This document shows positions 1 to 9,931 of a DNA stretch of 64,000 bases, piece after piece. Below the pieces are notes generated by a model. The model did no database searches. It was not told the DNA's origin and worked only from the letters and a program-made list of their open reading frames with translations. The DNA lies in the NCBI RefSeq assembly GCF_900573985.1, contig NZ_UWOK01000002.1, forward strand, positions 1 to 64,000. The letters run 5' to 3'. Position 1 is the stretch's first letter. The number at the start of each line of letters is the position of its first letter. Both the position numbers and the translations under genes were made by a program. Source of the stretch: Campylobacter showae. GTDB lineage: Bacteria > Campylobacterota > Campylobacteria > Campylobacterales > Campylobacteraceae.

Positions 1-461
1 TTTTATAAATTTATAAAAGAGCGGTTTAATGCCGGTTTGCAGTACAAAGAATACGATATAAAAAATAGCGAGAAAATATTTTACGGCCACTCCTTTGGCG
101 GACTATTTTTTTAGTTTATTCGCTTCTACAAAACGACGGTATATTTGAATGAGTTTTTTATAGCCTCTCCGTCTCTTTGGTGGGGAGATTCTAAAATTCT
201 AAAAGACGGCCTTAGATGGCGACGGCAAACTAAAACTTAAATTAAAGGCGAGTTTTATAAGACTTAGCGTAGGAGAATTAGAAAAAGAGCGGGCAAAACG
301 GACAAAGAAATAATAGACTAAAGGCGGCCGATTTAGCTGAAACTTCTAAAAAAGTCGGGCGTCAAATACGAATTTTAAAATCTACCGAAGGGCAAGGACA
401 CGGCGACGTAATACCGCTAGTGCTAAAAGATATCGTAAATCATGTTAAGCGAATAATTTAA
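1..461 (+). pseudogene. siderophore-esterase-like alpha/beta hydrolase, broken
   Basis: Reading across shifting frames recovers an esterase of the enterobactin/salmochelin esterase type (putative esterase family). YGHSFGGL, the GxSxG nucleophile elbow, lies at about 80-105; FIASPSLWWGDSKIL at about 150-200; GQGHGDVIP, with the likely catalytic His, at about 390-415. The reading ends at a taa near 459-461. These enzymes hydrolyse imported ferric siderophores to release iron, which fits the iron locus that follows. The frame is broken several times, for example at the T run after the elbow and by stops near 240 and 285, so the gene is not functional as read. The 5' end lies outside the window. 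Family identity is fairly sure from the three motifs; the substrate is unknown. Confidence 0.7.
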
Positions 462-463
462 AC

Positions 464-790
464 CCACAGATAGATATTGGTTAAAAGATTTTAGAGGTAA
501 TTCTTTTTTTATATCTAAATTTATGCCAAATACCGAACAAAAGATAAAAGTAAATTTTTCTACAAACTCTAATTTGCTTTAATCTAATAAAAAATAACCT
601 CTACATAGGACGATATGTTAATATTTATTTAGTAAACTCAAACGAGTTTGCCCGTAAGGTCTTATCTGGCGGCCTATATTTTTCTTTGACCGAGCAAAAA
701 GAAAAATATAAAAACTTAGACGAAGCCTTATCAATCAAAATGGTAAAACGTCTAAGTTTTTTTAAAAAGCTTATCATACGTTATAGATAA
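464..790 (+). pseudogene. possible broken small gene, unrecognised
   Basis: Two joined reading frames give coding-like sequence: about 38 codons containing RYWLKDFRGNSFF up to a stop near 582, then about 68 codons containing SLTEQKEKYKNLDEAL up to a taa at 788-790. There is no clear start. The inverted repeat AAAACTTAGACG / CGTCTAAGTTTT (711-722 with 749-760) lies inside the second part and could also act as a hairpin after the esterase remnant. I recognise no family. This is either a decayed gene or noise. Confidence 0.25.
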
Positions 791-844
791 AATGGCGGTA
801 AAGTACCGCTTCGCAAATGCTTCTATTTCATTCGACAATTATTA

Positions 845-1637
845 TTAAATCTTTTCTTTAATAATCTCCAAAAACCCCAAAATCGCCTTTTGCCCGCCGC
901 ACGTATCGTCAGAGCCGATTAGCTCACAGCGCGGTAGCATTTTTGAAATTTGCAAGGCCGCTTCAAACGACGCTTCTTTGTCTTCCTTTGACTGCCAAAC
1001 GATAGTATTTTGCTCGATTTTATCGATCTCAAATCCCAGCGGACGCGCCTGCATCCACGAGTCAAACCCGATGCCCTCCATCTGCGGCTCCACAAGGCGT
1101 AGCATCGTAGGACTCGCGTTTGCATACATATTTTTAGTAGCCATCACGGCTTCGTCGATACTAGCGTTTCGTAAAAATCCGTAAATTTGCTCCAACTGAG
1201 CACCATTAGCAAAAAGCGGCAAAAAGCTCTTTTAAAGCGATAAAAGGGCTTAATAAAAACAAATTTTTTGCCGCCCTTTCGCAAGCAGCTGCCGTAGCAA
1301 GCGCATAAATAGCGCCCGTAGATTCGCCAAGAACGCTAAATTTAGCTACTCCTATGCCGCTTAAAAATTCCTTCATTCTAAGCCCGAATTTTAATAACGT
1401 ATCGTCGTTTTTAAAAAGCGAACTTTTAAAATGTCCGCCGCGATATACTAAAATGAGCCTTATTTGATTTTCCTCGCAAAATTTAGCTACGGCCTTTGGC
1501 ATCTGCGCGAGCATACCGTGGTGATAAACCAAAACCTGGCTAAAATTTTTGCCCGAGTCCTCATAGCTTAAAATTTCGCCGTTTGCGAATTTGTATTCTT
1601 TCATCGTTTCTCCTAAATTTATGGATTTATACGCCAA
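845..1637 (-). pseudogene. alpha/beta hydrolase split by one frameshift
   Basis: The N-terminal part (1637 down to about 1220) begins near MKEYKFANGEILSYEDSGK at 1604 and holds HHGMLA (oxyanion region) and GESTGA (GxSxG nucleophile elbow). The C-terminal part (about 1222 down to 845) contains GSDDTCGGQKAILGFLEIIKEKI. The join is LKELL then PLFANGAQ. The T run on the coding strand (1221-1225 on +) has five bases where four would keep frame, so one extra T breaks the gene. It is the last gene of the iron operon read on the minus strand, after the two ABC half-transporters. A role in handling the imported siderophore is plausible but not shown. Confidence 0.7.
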
Positions 1638-3359
1638 GATTTGACGTTTTGGCTAGCTTGCCACATTTGACGGTATTTTCCGTCTGCGGCGATCAGCTGC
1701 TCGTGGGTTCCGCGCTGGATTATTTCCGCGCCGTCAAAAACTAAAATTTGATCCGCGCTAGCGATAGTAGAGAGTCTATGTGCCGCGACTATAACGGTTT
1801 TATTTTTTACGAGCTTAGAGATAGCTTTTTGCACCGCAGCCCTCGCTGGACGTATCCAGAGCCGCCGTAGGCTCGTCTAGGATTATGATCGGCGCGTCTT
1901 TTAGTATCGCTCTAGCGATCGATATACGCTGAGCTTCGCCCGCCGCTAAGCCGTCCGCTTTTTAAGACAGTATCGTAGCCGTGCGGTAAACGCTCTATGA
2001 ACTCCTCGCAGTTAGCCGCTTTTGCCGCCGCGCGCACCTCATCGAGGCTCGCGTTTGCGCTCATTTTATATTGTTTATCACGCTATCTTCAAAGATATAA
2101 ACGTCTTGAAATACGACGCTTATGAGTTTTAATAGCTCTTTTTGACTCATATTTTTATATTTACGTCGCCTATTTTTATATCGCCCGCATTTGCATCGGC
2201 GTAGCGCATGATGAGCCTAGTTATAGTCGTCTTGCCGCTACCGCTAGCTCCGACTAAAGCCGTAAGACTGCCGGAGGGCAAATGAAAATTTATATTTTTT
2301 AGCGCGGGTTTGTCTGTATTCTCGTAAGCAAAATTTACGTTTTCAAATTTTACGTCAAAGGCGCCAGGTTTACTCAAAGGCTCGTCAAATTTAAGCTCCT
2401 CTAACCGCAAAATTTCTTTTACTTTCGCAAAGCTGTTATCTATCAGGTCAAAACCCACGCAGCCGAAAGAAAAAACGCTAAAAGGCTCGGCTAGGCGCGA
2501 GAGGATAACTAACGAAGCGGCAAGAACGGCGAGCGAAATTTCTTCTAGCAAATACAAATAAACGCCTAAAAACAGACTCAAACAAATCAAAATCGCCGTA
2601 AGCGAGCCTAGAACAAGCCCGGGAATATCGGCAGAGCATTTGAGCTGTAAATTTCTAACTTCGTCGGTAGCGTTTTTTTAAATTTAACGCGTTATCTCCA
2701 GTTTGATTAATAGCGCGCAAAACTCCTAAGCCTTGGGCGTATTCTAGTATTTGGGACTCTAAGCGAGCGTTAGCCGCGGCTAGCTCTTTGCTCTGTATGG
2801 CCGAGATTTTTCTTTTTAGTTTGTAAAGAAACGCCGCGCAAATAGCGCCCAAAAACATAAGCAAAGCAAGCTGCGGAGAAAAAAACAAGCTCGCGCAAAG
2901 TGCAATCGCTCCGATGATAATAGGCTCTAAAAATATAAGCGGCAAGACGTTTATGAGCTTTACCGCATCGTCCACTCCGCTTGAAAATACGGCATTTAGC
3001 TCGCCGGTTTTATACCTGTATACGCTTTGAAGCGGTACCGCCGTGAGCTTGCGGGCTAAATTTGAGCGCAAATCGTAAAGCGCGTCGATAAAAGGCTCGC
3101 TCCTATCGTAATGCGTGCTCATAAATTTTAATACGCAAAAAACTACGCCAAACGCACCCAAAACCGCCAAGCAAACGAGCGAATTTTCGGCGTCGTCTTC
3201 AAGCAAATTTAAAAATAAAAAATAAAACCAGACGTAGAAAAATCCCTGTAAAAATAGCGCCATAGCGCCGCTAATAAAGCTTTTTAGATACTCTTTTTTG
3301 CTATTTGCGGCGATTTGCAAAAACGTTTTAAAAAGCTCAAAGATACTTTTAGGCTTCAT
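1619..3359 (-). pseudogene. second ABC exporter-type half-transporter, multiply frameshifted
   Basis: A membrane domain fused to an ATPase, of the YbtQ/IrtB type by position. The first 234 residues (3359-2655) are intact membrane segments. A second stretch (2590-2147) carries the rest of the membrane domain and Walker A GASGSGKTT. After frame changes come VVFQD, an LSGG signature (about 1945-1960) with one extra [19 protein letters not shown] (Walker B) and finally AAHRLSTI (H-loop) in 1834-1619. At least four indels are needed to rejoin it, whereas its partner upstream is intact. It overlaps the upstream ABC gene by 11 bases. As read it cannot give a full transporter. Confidence 0.8.
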
Positions 3360-5097
3360 TATTTCCTCCGTATCGCCAAATTTGCGCGCTTTCGTCGTCG
3401 TCCCATAACTTTTTATACGCTCCGCCTTTTATAAGTTCGTCGTGCGTACCGCTTTGGACTATTTCGCCGCCGTCAAAAACTAAAATTTGATCGGCATTTT
3501 TTATGGTAGACAAGCGGTGGGCGACGACTATGAGGGTTTTGTTTTTTATCAAATTCGAAACGGCTTTTATGATCTGCTCCTCGCTCTGAGGATCGATAAA
3601 CGCCGTCGCTTCGTCGAGGATTATTATGGGCGCGTCTTTTAAAATAGCTCGCGCTATCGTGATGCGCTGTTTTTGCCCACCGCTTAATTTCGCTCCTTTT
3701 TCGCCGGCCGGCGTATCGTATCCTTGCGGCAAACTTTGTATAAATTCGTGAATATTAGCCGCTTTTGCCGCTGCGATAACTTCGTCTTTGAGCGCGCCGG
3801 GCTTTGCTTTTGCGATATTTTCGTAGATGCTTTCGTTAAACAAAAACGTATCTTGAAAAACGAAAGATACCAAATTTGCCAAATTTGACGGCGCGATCTC
3901 TTTTATATTTACCCCACCGATCAAAATTTCCCCCTCGCTAACGTCGTAAAAACGAGCCGACAGCATAGCGACCGTGCTTTTGCCCGCTCCGCTTGCGCCT
4001 ACTAATGCCGTCACGCTGCCTGCATTTGCTTTAAAATTTACATTTTTTAGAGTAAATTCATCTTTACCTTTATACTTAAAATTTACGTTTCTAAACTCGA
4101 TATCGTTTGAAACGGGAACTCCGGGCGAAGCGCAAACCGGAAGTGCGGCAATACTCATGATCTCTAAAATTTCGCTTGCAGCGAGCTTGGAAATCTGAGC
4201 GAATTTACTAACCAGCATCAAAGGCAGTAAAGAATCTACTACGGCGCAACCAAGCATCAGCACGCCCGCTAAACGGCCGATATCAAGCGAGCCGTCTAAA
4301 ACCAAATACGACCCTACGGCGCTTAAAGCAAATAGCGTAGGTACGGGCGATAAAAGCGTAATTCCTATACGCGTCGGCGCCGAAGAGTCCCTTATCCACG
4401 AGCGTAAATTTGCGTCAAATTCTTTTAGCGCGTTATCAAATCTGCCAAAACTCCCGCTACCTCCGTCAAAAGTACGTAGTATCGGCATCGCTTGGATAAA
4501 TTCTATAATGCTTGAACTCACAGCGCTTTGGGCGTTTTCGTATTTTTTTAAATTTTCTGCTCCGCCTCTTAAAGCTAGCCTCATCGCGGCGATACCTAAA
4601 ATCGGCATAATCAAAACTACGGGCAAAAGTCTGGGCTCAAGGATCAAAACGCAAACCGTGCAAGCAAGCGCAGAAGCGGCGCTCCTGCCGATCATCGGCG
4701 TCATATCGGCCGTAAAAGCGTGCAAATTTTTTACGTCGTCAAACATTATCTTTTTTATCTTGCCCGCACCCAAATTTAGCGCTTCACCGTAAGGCACGGC
4801 GGCTAAATGGCGAGACAAATTTAGGTGTAAGATTCGCTCCAAATCAAACGCGGCTTTATGCGAGATACCAAAAGCGGCCTTGCGCGCGAAAAATTCGCAC
4901 AAAATAAGCGCGAGCGCCGCGCCTAAAAGCGTAAAATTTATCTTGCTATTTTGTAAATTTGAAAGCGAAAAAGCAAATGCCGTCAAAGCCGAAGCGTAAA
5001 ACAAAGCCGAAGCCGCTCCCAAAAAAGTCGCAGCCTTGACGCTTTTTGCTACGGGAGCGATAACTTCTTTAAGCAGATTGGGTTTATCGTTTCTCAT
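3349..5097 (-). CDS. ABC exporter-type half-transporter (YbtP/IrtA-like), siderophore locus
   Basis: 582 residues: an N-terminal six-helix type-1 exporter membrane domain (about 1-320) and a C-terminal ATPase. Walker A is GASGAGKST, the Q-loop is FVFQDTFLF, the signature is LSGGQKQR, Walker B is IIILDEATAFID and the H-loop is VAHRLSTI, so all ATPase motifs are present. Proteins of this fold encoded beside a TonB receptor and an AraC regulator (YbtPQ in yersiniabactin loci, IrtAB in mycobacteria) import or process ferric siderophores across the inner membrane despite their exporter fold. It starts 31 bases after the receptor stop and overlaps the next ABC half by 11 bases, so it is one operon. 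Its partner half is broken, leaving function in doubt unless it works as a homodimer. Confidence 0.85.
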   Translation of the reverse strand: MRNDKPNLLKEVIAPVAKSVKAATFLGAASALFYASALTAFAFSLSNLQNSKINFTLLGAALALILCEFFARKAAFGISHKAAFDLERILHLNLSRHLAAVPYGEALNLGAGKIKKIMFDDVKNLHAFTADMTPMIGRSAASALACTVCVLILEPRLLPVVLIMPILGIAAMRLALRGGAENLKKYENAQSAVSSSIIEFIQAMPILRTFDGGSGSFGRFDNALKEFDANLRSWIRDSSAPTRIGITLLSPVPTLFALSAVGSYLVLDGSLDIGRLAGVLMLGCAVVDSLLPLMLVSKFAQISKLAASEILEIMSIAALPVCASPGVPVSNDIEFRNVNFKYKGKDEFTLKNVNFKANAGSVTALVGASGAGKSTVAMLSARFYDVSEGEILIGGVNIKEIAPSNLANLVSFVFQDTFLFNESIYENIAKAKPGALKDEVIAAAKAANIHEFIQSLPQGYDTPAGEKGAKLSGGQKQRITIARAILKDAPIIILDEATAFIDPQSEEQIIKAVSNLIKNKTLIVVAHRLSTIKNADQILVFDGGEIVQSGTHDELIKGGAYKKLWDDDESAQIWRYGGNNEA

Positions 5098-5128
5098 TAG
5101 ATTTTCTTTAAATTTATCTCAAATTCGG

Positions 5129-7225
5129 TTAAAAACTATACCTTACGCCAAGCCCGAATCTCCTCGGATCGTTTAGCTGCACCAGCCCGTAACCGTTGCC
5201 GCCCATATACGCCGTCACGTAGGTTTTATCCGTGACGTTGGTAGCAAAGGCATAAATATCGAAGTCTTTAAAACGATACCCGAGCCTAAGATCAAGCGTG
5301 ACCCACGAGCCTTGTTTTAGTAAATTTTGCGCGTCAAAATACGTAGCGCCGGCAGCTAACAGATCCGCGCGGGCGTAAACTCCGCTGGGATGAACGTATG
5401 AAACGCCCAAATTTGCGTTAAACGCTGGGGTATTTTCTATCTTTTTGCCTACGGCGTTAGGATACTGCGAATTTTGCTTGTATTTGGTTTTATTTATGCC
5501 AAGAGCGCCGCTTATCTCAAGCTCGCTACTAGCCTGATAGGTCGCTTCAAGCTCGATGCCGTCAGATTTTGCCTTACCGCCGTTTGCCGTGACGTATTGC
5601 GTGGAGTTTATTATCTTATACATATGGATGTCTTTTATGTCCATATGAAAAAGCGTAGCGGCAAATTTTAGCCTATCCTCAAATGCGTTTCCGCGAAGTC
5701 CAAGCTCATAGTTATCGCTCGTTTGAGGGCCGAATTTGTTTTCGTCTCTCCCTCCAAAGCCGGCGAAGTAGTTATATCCGCCCGCCAAATATCCTTGCGA
5801 GTAGTTTGCAAAAACGCTCAAATCGTCGTTTAAGCGGTAAATAAGCCCTATTTTAGGTAAAAATTTAGTCCAGCTCGCGCTATCTCTAAACTCGTAATCA
5901 ACCAGCCCAAACATCGGTAGCTGATGCGAATAAGTAGTCTTTTCGTCGATTTTTTTATCGATTTTTTGATATCTACCGCCAAGGCTAAGCGTAAGGTCTT
6001 GAATAAATTCGTAATTAACCTGCCCAAACGCCGCTGCCGTAGTGGCTTTCATGTTTGAGGGCGTATCTTTTTTTAGCTTTATCATCGGCGTTAAATACTG
6101 CTCCCCGCCAAGGTGCGAGTATCTGGTCTTTTCGCGTTCGAAATATACTCCGCCGATCCATTTAAATTTGCCCGCGTCCGAGTTTGAAATTTTAAATTCC
6201 TGAGTTAGCGTGTCTATTTTTAGATTTTGAAACTGCACGGCCTCGATATATTGGGATAAATTTGCAAAATCAGAGTCCCAAAGGCTATCGCTGGTTGATT
6301 TTTTATGCGTAGTAATAGAGCTAAATTTCGCCGCGTTAAATTCGTAGTCAAACGCTAAAGCCTGCGAAAAGGACTTTTGTTTATTCGTCGTCGGTAGGTC
6401 GGAGTTTGCGTGTTTTGCTTTTTGTCTGCTCATACCGTAAAATATTTCCGAATCGCTAGCTCCGGCGCCCGAGCCTCCCCTAAAAAAGTCGCTACCATCT
6501 TTATCGTGCGCTAGCGTTAGCCTTGCCGTTAGCCTATCGGTAGGCTTTGCGGTTAGAGCTGCGCTAAATCTATGCCCTACGCTTTTAGAGGCCTTATCGT
6601 CGCCGTTAAATTCGTTTTTGATCCAGCCGTCGTCGCTTTTTGCCGCACCGCTCAGGCTTAAAAATAGCTTATCGTCTATGAGCGCGCCGTTTGCGTCGAA
6701 ATTTGACGAGATGTAGTTATAGCTGCCGTATTCTGCGCCTATACCGCCGCTCCATTTATTTTGCGGCTGCTTTGAGATCACGTTTATGACGCCGCCGATG
6801 CTATCTTTGCCGTATAGCGCCGCCTGTGGTCCGCGCAAAATTTCTATCCGCTCGACGTTGGTTAAAAACGCGTCGTATCTGCCGTAGGTGCTACTAGTCG
6901 GTATCCCGTCGATATAGACGGTAACGGGGTTTGAGTTGGTAAATTCCGACTGATTTACGCCGCGAAAATTTACGCGAGTTTTATTTACGTAAAGCGATTC
7001 GTGCATATTAGGGATCTGCCTGATGGCGTCTTTTACGGACTTGATATGTTTTTGTTCGATCTCGTTTTCATCCATGACGCTGATGCTTTGAGCCACGTCT
7101 TTGATGTTTTCTTCCATTTTATTTGCCGAAACCGTTACTTCTTTTAAGCTAACGTTAGAAGCCGCATTTAGCGCGCAAGCTGCCGTAACCGACAACAATA
7201 CCGTAAATCTAGGGATACTTTTCAT
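5129..7225 (-). CDS. TonB-dependent ferric-siderophore receptor (FyuA-like)
   Basis: 698 residues with a signal peptide (cut after about ...CALNA), an early region EVTVSANKMEEN, a plug domain with the typical VERIEILRGPQAALYGKDSIGGVINV, and a 22-strand barrel ending in RRFGLGVRYSF with a terminal Phe. The C-terminal third (MYKI...VTANGGKAKSDGIELEATY and LLKQGSWVTLDLRLGYRF) resembles the yersiniabactin/pesticin receptor FyuA as I remember it. It would bind a ferric siderophore at the outer membrane and pass it in with energy from TonB-ExbBD (not in this window). It is the first gene of the minus-strand operon, under a Fur-type box and opposite an AraC regulator. Confidence 0.88.
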   Translation of the reverse strand: MKSIPRFTVLLSVTAACALNAASNVSLKEVTVSANKMEENIKDVAQSISVMDENEIEQKHIKSVKDAIRQIPNMHESLYVNKTRVNFRGVNQSEFTNSNPVTVYIDGIPTSSTYGRYDAFLTNVERIEILRGPQAALYGKDSIGGVINVISKQPQNKWSGGIGAEYGSYNYISSNFDANGALIDDKLFLSLSGAAKSDDGWIKNEFNGDDKASKSVGHRFSAALTAKPTDRLTARLTLAHDKDGSDFFRGGSGAGASDSEIFYGMSRQKAKHANSDLPTTNKQKSFSQALAFDYEFNAAKFSSITTHKKSTSDSLWDSDFANLSQYIEAVQFQNLKIDTLTQEFKISNSDAGKFKWIGGVYFEREKTRYSHLGGEQYLTPMIKLKKDTPSNMKATTAAAFGQVNYEFIQDLTLSLGGRYQKIDKKIDEKTTYSHQLPMFGLVDYEFRDSASWTKFLPKIGLIYRLNDDLSVFANYSQGYLAGGYNYFAGFGGRDENKFGPQTSDNYELGLRGNAFEDRLKFAATLFHMDIKDIHMYKIINSTQYVTANGGKAKSDGIELEATYQASSELEISGALGINKTKYKQNSQYPNAVGKKIENTPAFNANLGVSYVHPSGVYARADLLAAGATYFDAQNLLKQGSWVTLDLRLGYRFKDFDIYAFATNVTDKTYVTAYMGGNGYGLVQLNDPRRFGLGVRYSF

Positions 7226-7277
7226 TTTTATTCCTCTTTGTAAAAAGTTTATTTTAAAGAGCCATTTTATATAATTC

Positions 7278-7290
7278 GATAATAATTATC
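7278..7290. promoter_or_regulatory. Fur-type iron box in the divergent promoter
   Basis: GATAAT-A-ATTATC is a perfect 6-1-6 inverted repeat, the core of the classical Fur box. It lies 53 bases upstream of the receptor start and 50 bases upstream of the regulator start, where it could repress both genes when iron is plentiful. Confidence 0.75.
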
Positions 7291-7301
7291 AAGCATTTTT
7301 T

Positions 7302-7315
7302 ATCCCAATCGGGAT
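7302..7315. promoter_or_regulatory. inverted repeat ATCCC-N4-GGGAT, candidate operator
   Basis: ATCCC AATC GGGAT lies between the Fur-type box and the AraC gene. It may be a binding site for the regulator next to it or a promoter-proximal hairpin. AraC proteins more often use direct repeats, so the assignment is tentative. Confidence 0.3.
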
Positions 7316-7339
7316 TATTTTTTGCGGCAGAGGAATTTT

Positions 7340-8287
7340 ATGTCAAAGATCGTCGAGATGAACAAATTTATCGCCAAATGGCAAGAGGAGCTAAATCTAA
7401 AAAGCTACAAATTTGCGGGCGAATTCGACTTTGAGTGTAGCGATTTTAGGGCTAACGTCGAGCAGTTTAATTTACCATCCGGATTTAGCTATTGCGGTTC
7501 AGGTATCGAATTTAGAGACGATACGGCGATGCATACCTTTCACGAGGAGGATTATTGTTTTTTGTGGTTTAATACGGGAGATAACCTAATCGAGCTAAAA
7601 GACCTGCGAACGGGCAAATGCGTAAATTTTGCTCCAAACACCGTCCTAATCGGTAAAACTATTAAAAATTTCGAAGGCGCTTTAAAATATCAAGGCGGTA
7701 AAAAATACTCAAACCAGTGCATCCCCGTAAGCAAAACGGCCGCCTTGGGACTGGATATATTTAGCGGACTTGAGGATGATAAATTTAGCTCCAGAAGCGT
7801 AACAATAAATTTGCGCCAAAGGCTTGTGCTGCGCGAACTGGCTGCTTCGCGCTTGTATTGCGGGCGATTAAGGGAGATATTCGTAGAATCTAAAATTTTG
7901 GATTTAGTTTGCAAAAGCTCGCCGTCCAAGCCAGATAAAAGCGAATTTGACGAGGCAAATTTGTGCGAACACGACATAAAATCCATATATAAGGCAAGAG
8001 AGCGGCTGCTTTGCGATCTGCGAAATCCACCCACCATCAAAGAGCTCTCCCGCGCTTGCGCTATAAATGAATTTAAGCTCAAAAAAGGGTTTAAAGAAAT
8101 TTTCGGCACTACTATCTACGCAGCGCTGCAAAACGAAAGGCTTAAAATCGCCAAAGAACTACTTTTAAGCGGAGATATCAACGTGTCCGAAGCGGCAAAT
8201 ATCGTCGGATATAAAAGCCTCGGGCACTTCGGACAGGCTTTTAAGAGCTATTACGGGGCGTTACCTACGCAGATCAAAAAGCGATAA
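7340..8287 (+). CDS. AraC-family transcriptional regulator (YbtA/PchR-like)
   Basis: 315 residues. The C-terminal third carries two helix-turn-helix units: LSRACAINEFKLKKGFKEIFG and then VSEAANIVGYKSLGHFGQAF with the AraC hallmark GYxSxGHFxxxFKxxYG near the end. The pattern NEFKLKKGFKEIFGTTI is that of the PchR/YbtA branch, whose members bind the ferric siderophore through the N-terminal domain and activate receptor and uptake genes. I chose the ATG at 7340 because AGAGG sits 6-10 bases before it; an upstream TTG in frame at 7322 has no such site. Divergent from the receptor, it is probably both autoregulated and iron-controlled. Confidence 0.9.
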   Translation: MSKIVEMNKFIAKWQEELNLKSYKFAGEFDFECSDFRANVEQFNLPSGFSYCGSGIEFRDDTAMHTFHEEDYCFLWFNTGDNLIELKDLRTGKCVNFAPNTVLIGKTIKNFEGALKYQGGKKYSNQCIPVSKTAALGLDIFSGLEDDKFSSRSVTINLRQRLVLRELAASRLYCGRLREIFVESKILDLVCKSSPSKPDKSEFDEANLCEHDIKSIYKARERLLCDLRNPPTIKELSRACAINEFKLKKGFKEIFGTTIYAALQNERLKIAKELLLSGDINVSEAANIVGYKSLGHFGQAFKSYYGALPTQIKKR

Positions 8288-8954
8288 TTTATGCGGTTTT
8301 TAAGTCACCAAGCTCGCATATTTTATTTTTACCTTGCTTAAGGCTTTTTATTTTAATCTGGATGATTAACGCTATGGACAATAATCCATAGTATGACAGC
8401 ACTATTTATCTACTCTTATGAAGGCCCAGTTCATATGTTCTTGTTTTTGCTCAAAACGGTTGCCATTAAAGTACTTATTGAGATTATAAACTTCTGGCTC
8501 AGTAAGCCGGGGGTCGGGAGTTCAAGTCTCCCCCGTGACACCAAAACACCCTATTTTAGGCATCGGAAAAGTTTCTTCCGATCTTTCCCTTTCTTTAATA
8601 GAGTGGAACACTTTGATAAAAAAGTGGAACACTATCTCAAAAAAGTTTAAAATCATATCATGCCTTTGCTTCATAAACAATGAAAAACGGTAAAAAATAA
8701 AAATATTTTGCCACAGCCAAGCAATCTAATAGTTTTATTTGGTACCGACAAATTATGTGGCTATTTTTAAATATAATGATACTTTTACAATGGATGCAAG
8801 GGCTTGCAGTTTATATTTTGTAGGTTTAGATTAACTTTTTTAGAAGTTCGTAGGATAAAAGCTTTAGGGTAGTTTTAGCCTGAACTATCGTCAGAACCCC
8901 CTAAGCTACTGCGGATTATAATACAATCAATATAAAAAAGCACTTAGGAAGTAG
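8288..8954. other. intergenic stretch holding the left end of the mobile element
   Basis: No convincing gene. It holds the tRNA-3'-like left repeat (8520-8546) and two copies of AGTGGAACAC (about 8602 and 8627) like those beside the integrase. Around 8820-8930 is a leader region before the HEPN gene. TAGGAAG before 8955 is that gene's ribosome-binding site. Confidence 0.5.
8520..8546 (+). repeat. left attachment-site repeat, tRNA 3'-end-like
   Basis: 27 bases, beginning GTTCAAGTCTCCCC and ending GACACCAAAA, recur at 26825-26851 with two mismatches. Together with the preceding bases this looks like the T-arm and CCA end of a tRNA (stem GGGAG/CTCCC around TTCAAGT at 8516-8532), preceded by an anticodon-stem-like hairpin CTGGC/GCCGG. 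The 5' half does not fold as a tRNA, so no intact tRNA gene is claimed. Confidence 0.6.
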
Positions 8955-9701
8955 ATGTTTAACATAGTCCAAAGCCAGTATGAAAAAATATGCGATATAT
9001 TTAAACAAGGCTACGATGGCTTTATGGATCACGAATTTGAGGCCAGAATAAAAAGAGCGATATCGGTATTGCATTTTAAATATTTACTTGGAGCCTGCAA
9101 AGAAGCTAACGCCGTATTGCCAAAAACAGACCTAAACAACCTCAATCTATTTGATTTAATAATTTCAATCTACAATAAAAGACGTAGAACCCATCAGGCC
9201 AAGTTTTTCTTACTGCACTGTTTTGAGAGCGGACTTCGTAGCACTCTAGCCATCAACTTTTCAAATTTATACAACCAAGACGCCGATGATTGGTTCTTTA
9301 AAACAGATAAGCCTGAGCTTGGAAGGATATTAAATATAGTAAAAAGGCGTTGCAAAAATGAAGACCTACAAAATCTAGGAACATTTGGCATATTCGATAA
9401 ATTTTATATGATAGACCTAGAAGAGCTAAGCGATGAATATTGGCACACAATAGAGCACATCTTTGCAAGCACGAGAGAATACAAGTCCCAAATACTTCCG
9501 GCTTACGGACGCCAACACCTAATAACCAAAATAGGGCAAATAAGAAAAGCTAGAAATGAAATATACCACAATAATCCTACAAAGATAAAATTCGCAAAAG
9601 ATTTGGAAATATTGCTTTTACGAATGGGTTACAATTTACAAGATGCTATCGGCGGCTGCGATTTTAGAGGCGATATCAAGCTACAATACAAATATGATTA
9701 G
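8955..9701 (+). CDS. HEPN-domain protein, probable abortive-infection type
   Basis: 248 residues, mostly helical. Near the C-terminus IRKARNEIYHNNPTKI contains RNEIYH, the R-x4-H motif that forms the active site in HEPN ribonucleases. The general layout recalls Abi-like proteins that block phage growth by cutting RNA, though I cannot assign a named family. No antitoxin gene lies immediately beside it. It is the first gene inside the left end of the mobile element and reads inward, a common place for defence cargo. TAGGAAG lies upstream of the ATG. Confidence 0.55.
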   Translation: MFNIVQSQYEKICDIFKQGYDGFMDHEFEARIKRAISVLHFKYLLGACKEANAVLPKTDLNNLNLFDLIISIYNKRRRTHQAKFFLLHCFESGLRSTLAINFSNLYNQDADDWFFKTDKPELGRILNIVKRRCKNEDLQNLGTFGIFDKFYMIDLEELSDEYWHTIEHIFASTREYKSQILPAYGRQHLITKIGQIRKARNEIYHNNPTKIKFAKDLEILLLRMGYNLQDAIGGCDFRGDIKLQYKYD

Positions 9702-9931
9702 AATTATACAGCCCATAAAGACCATAATAATCATGCAAGCCTACAAAAAAGCTAAATTTGCCATTTTCGCAGATCTGCAGAACCTACTATACCAGCTTGC
9801 GTAACTTCATCCAAGTTGTCCGCTTTTTGTTCGTATAGGTACTTGCCCCGTAAGCACTCGATCCGCCAAGCTCGGCGAAATATTTATTTAAAATGCTTTT
9901 TAAACCCTTACTCGCGCATGGATTTTGGGCA

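Noticed and set aside
8480..8546. A complete tRNA gene
   Set aside because: T-arm, CCA and an anticodon-stem-like hairpin are seen, but position 33 would be C, and no acceptor or D-arm partner exists upstream.
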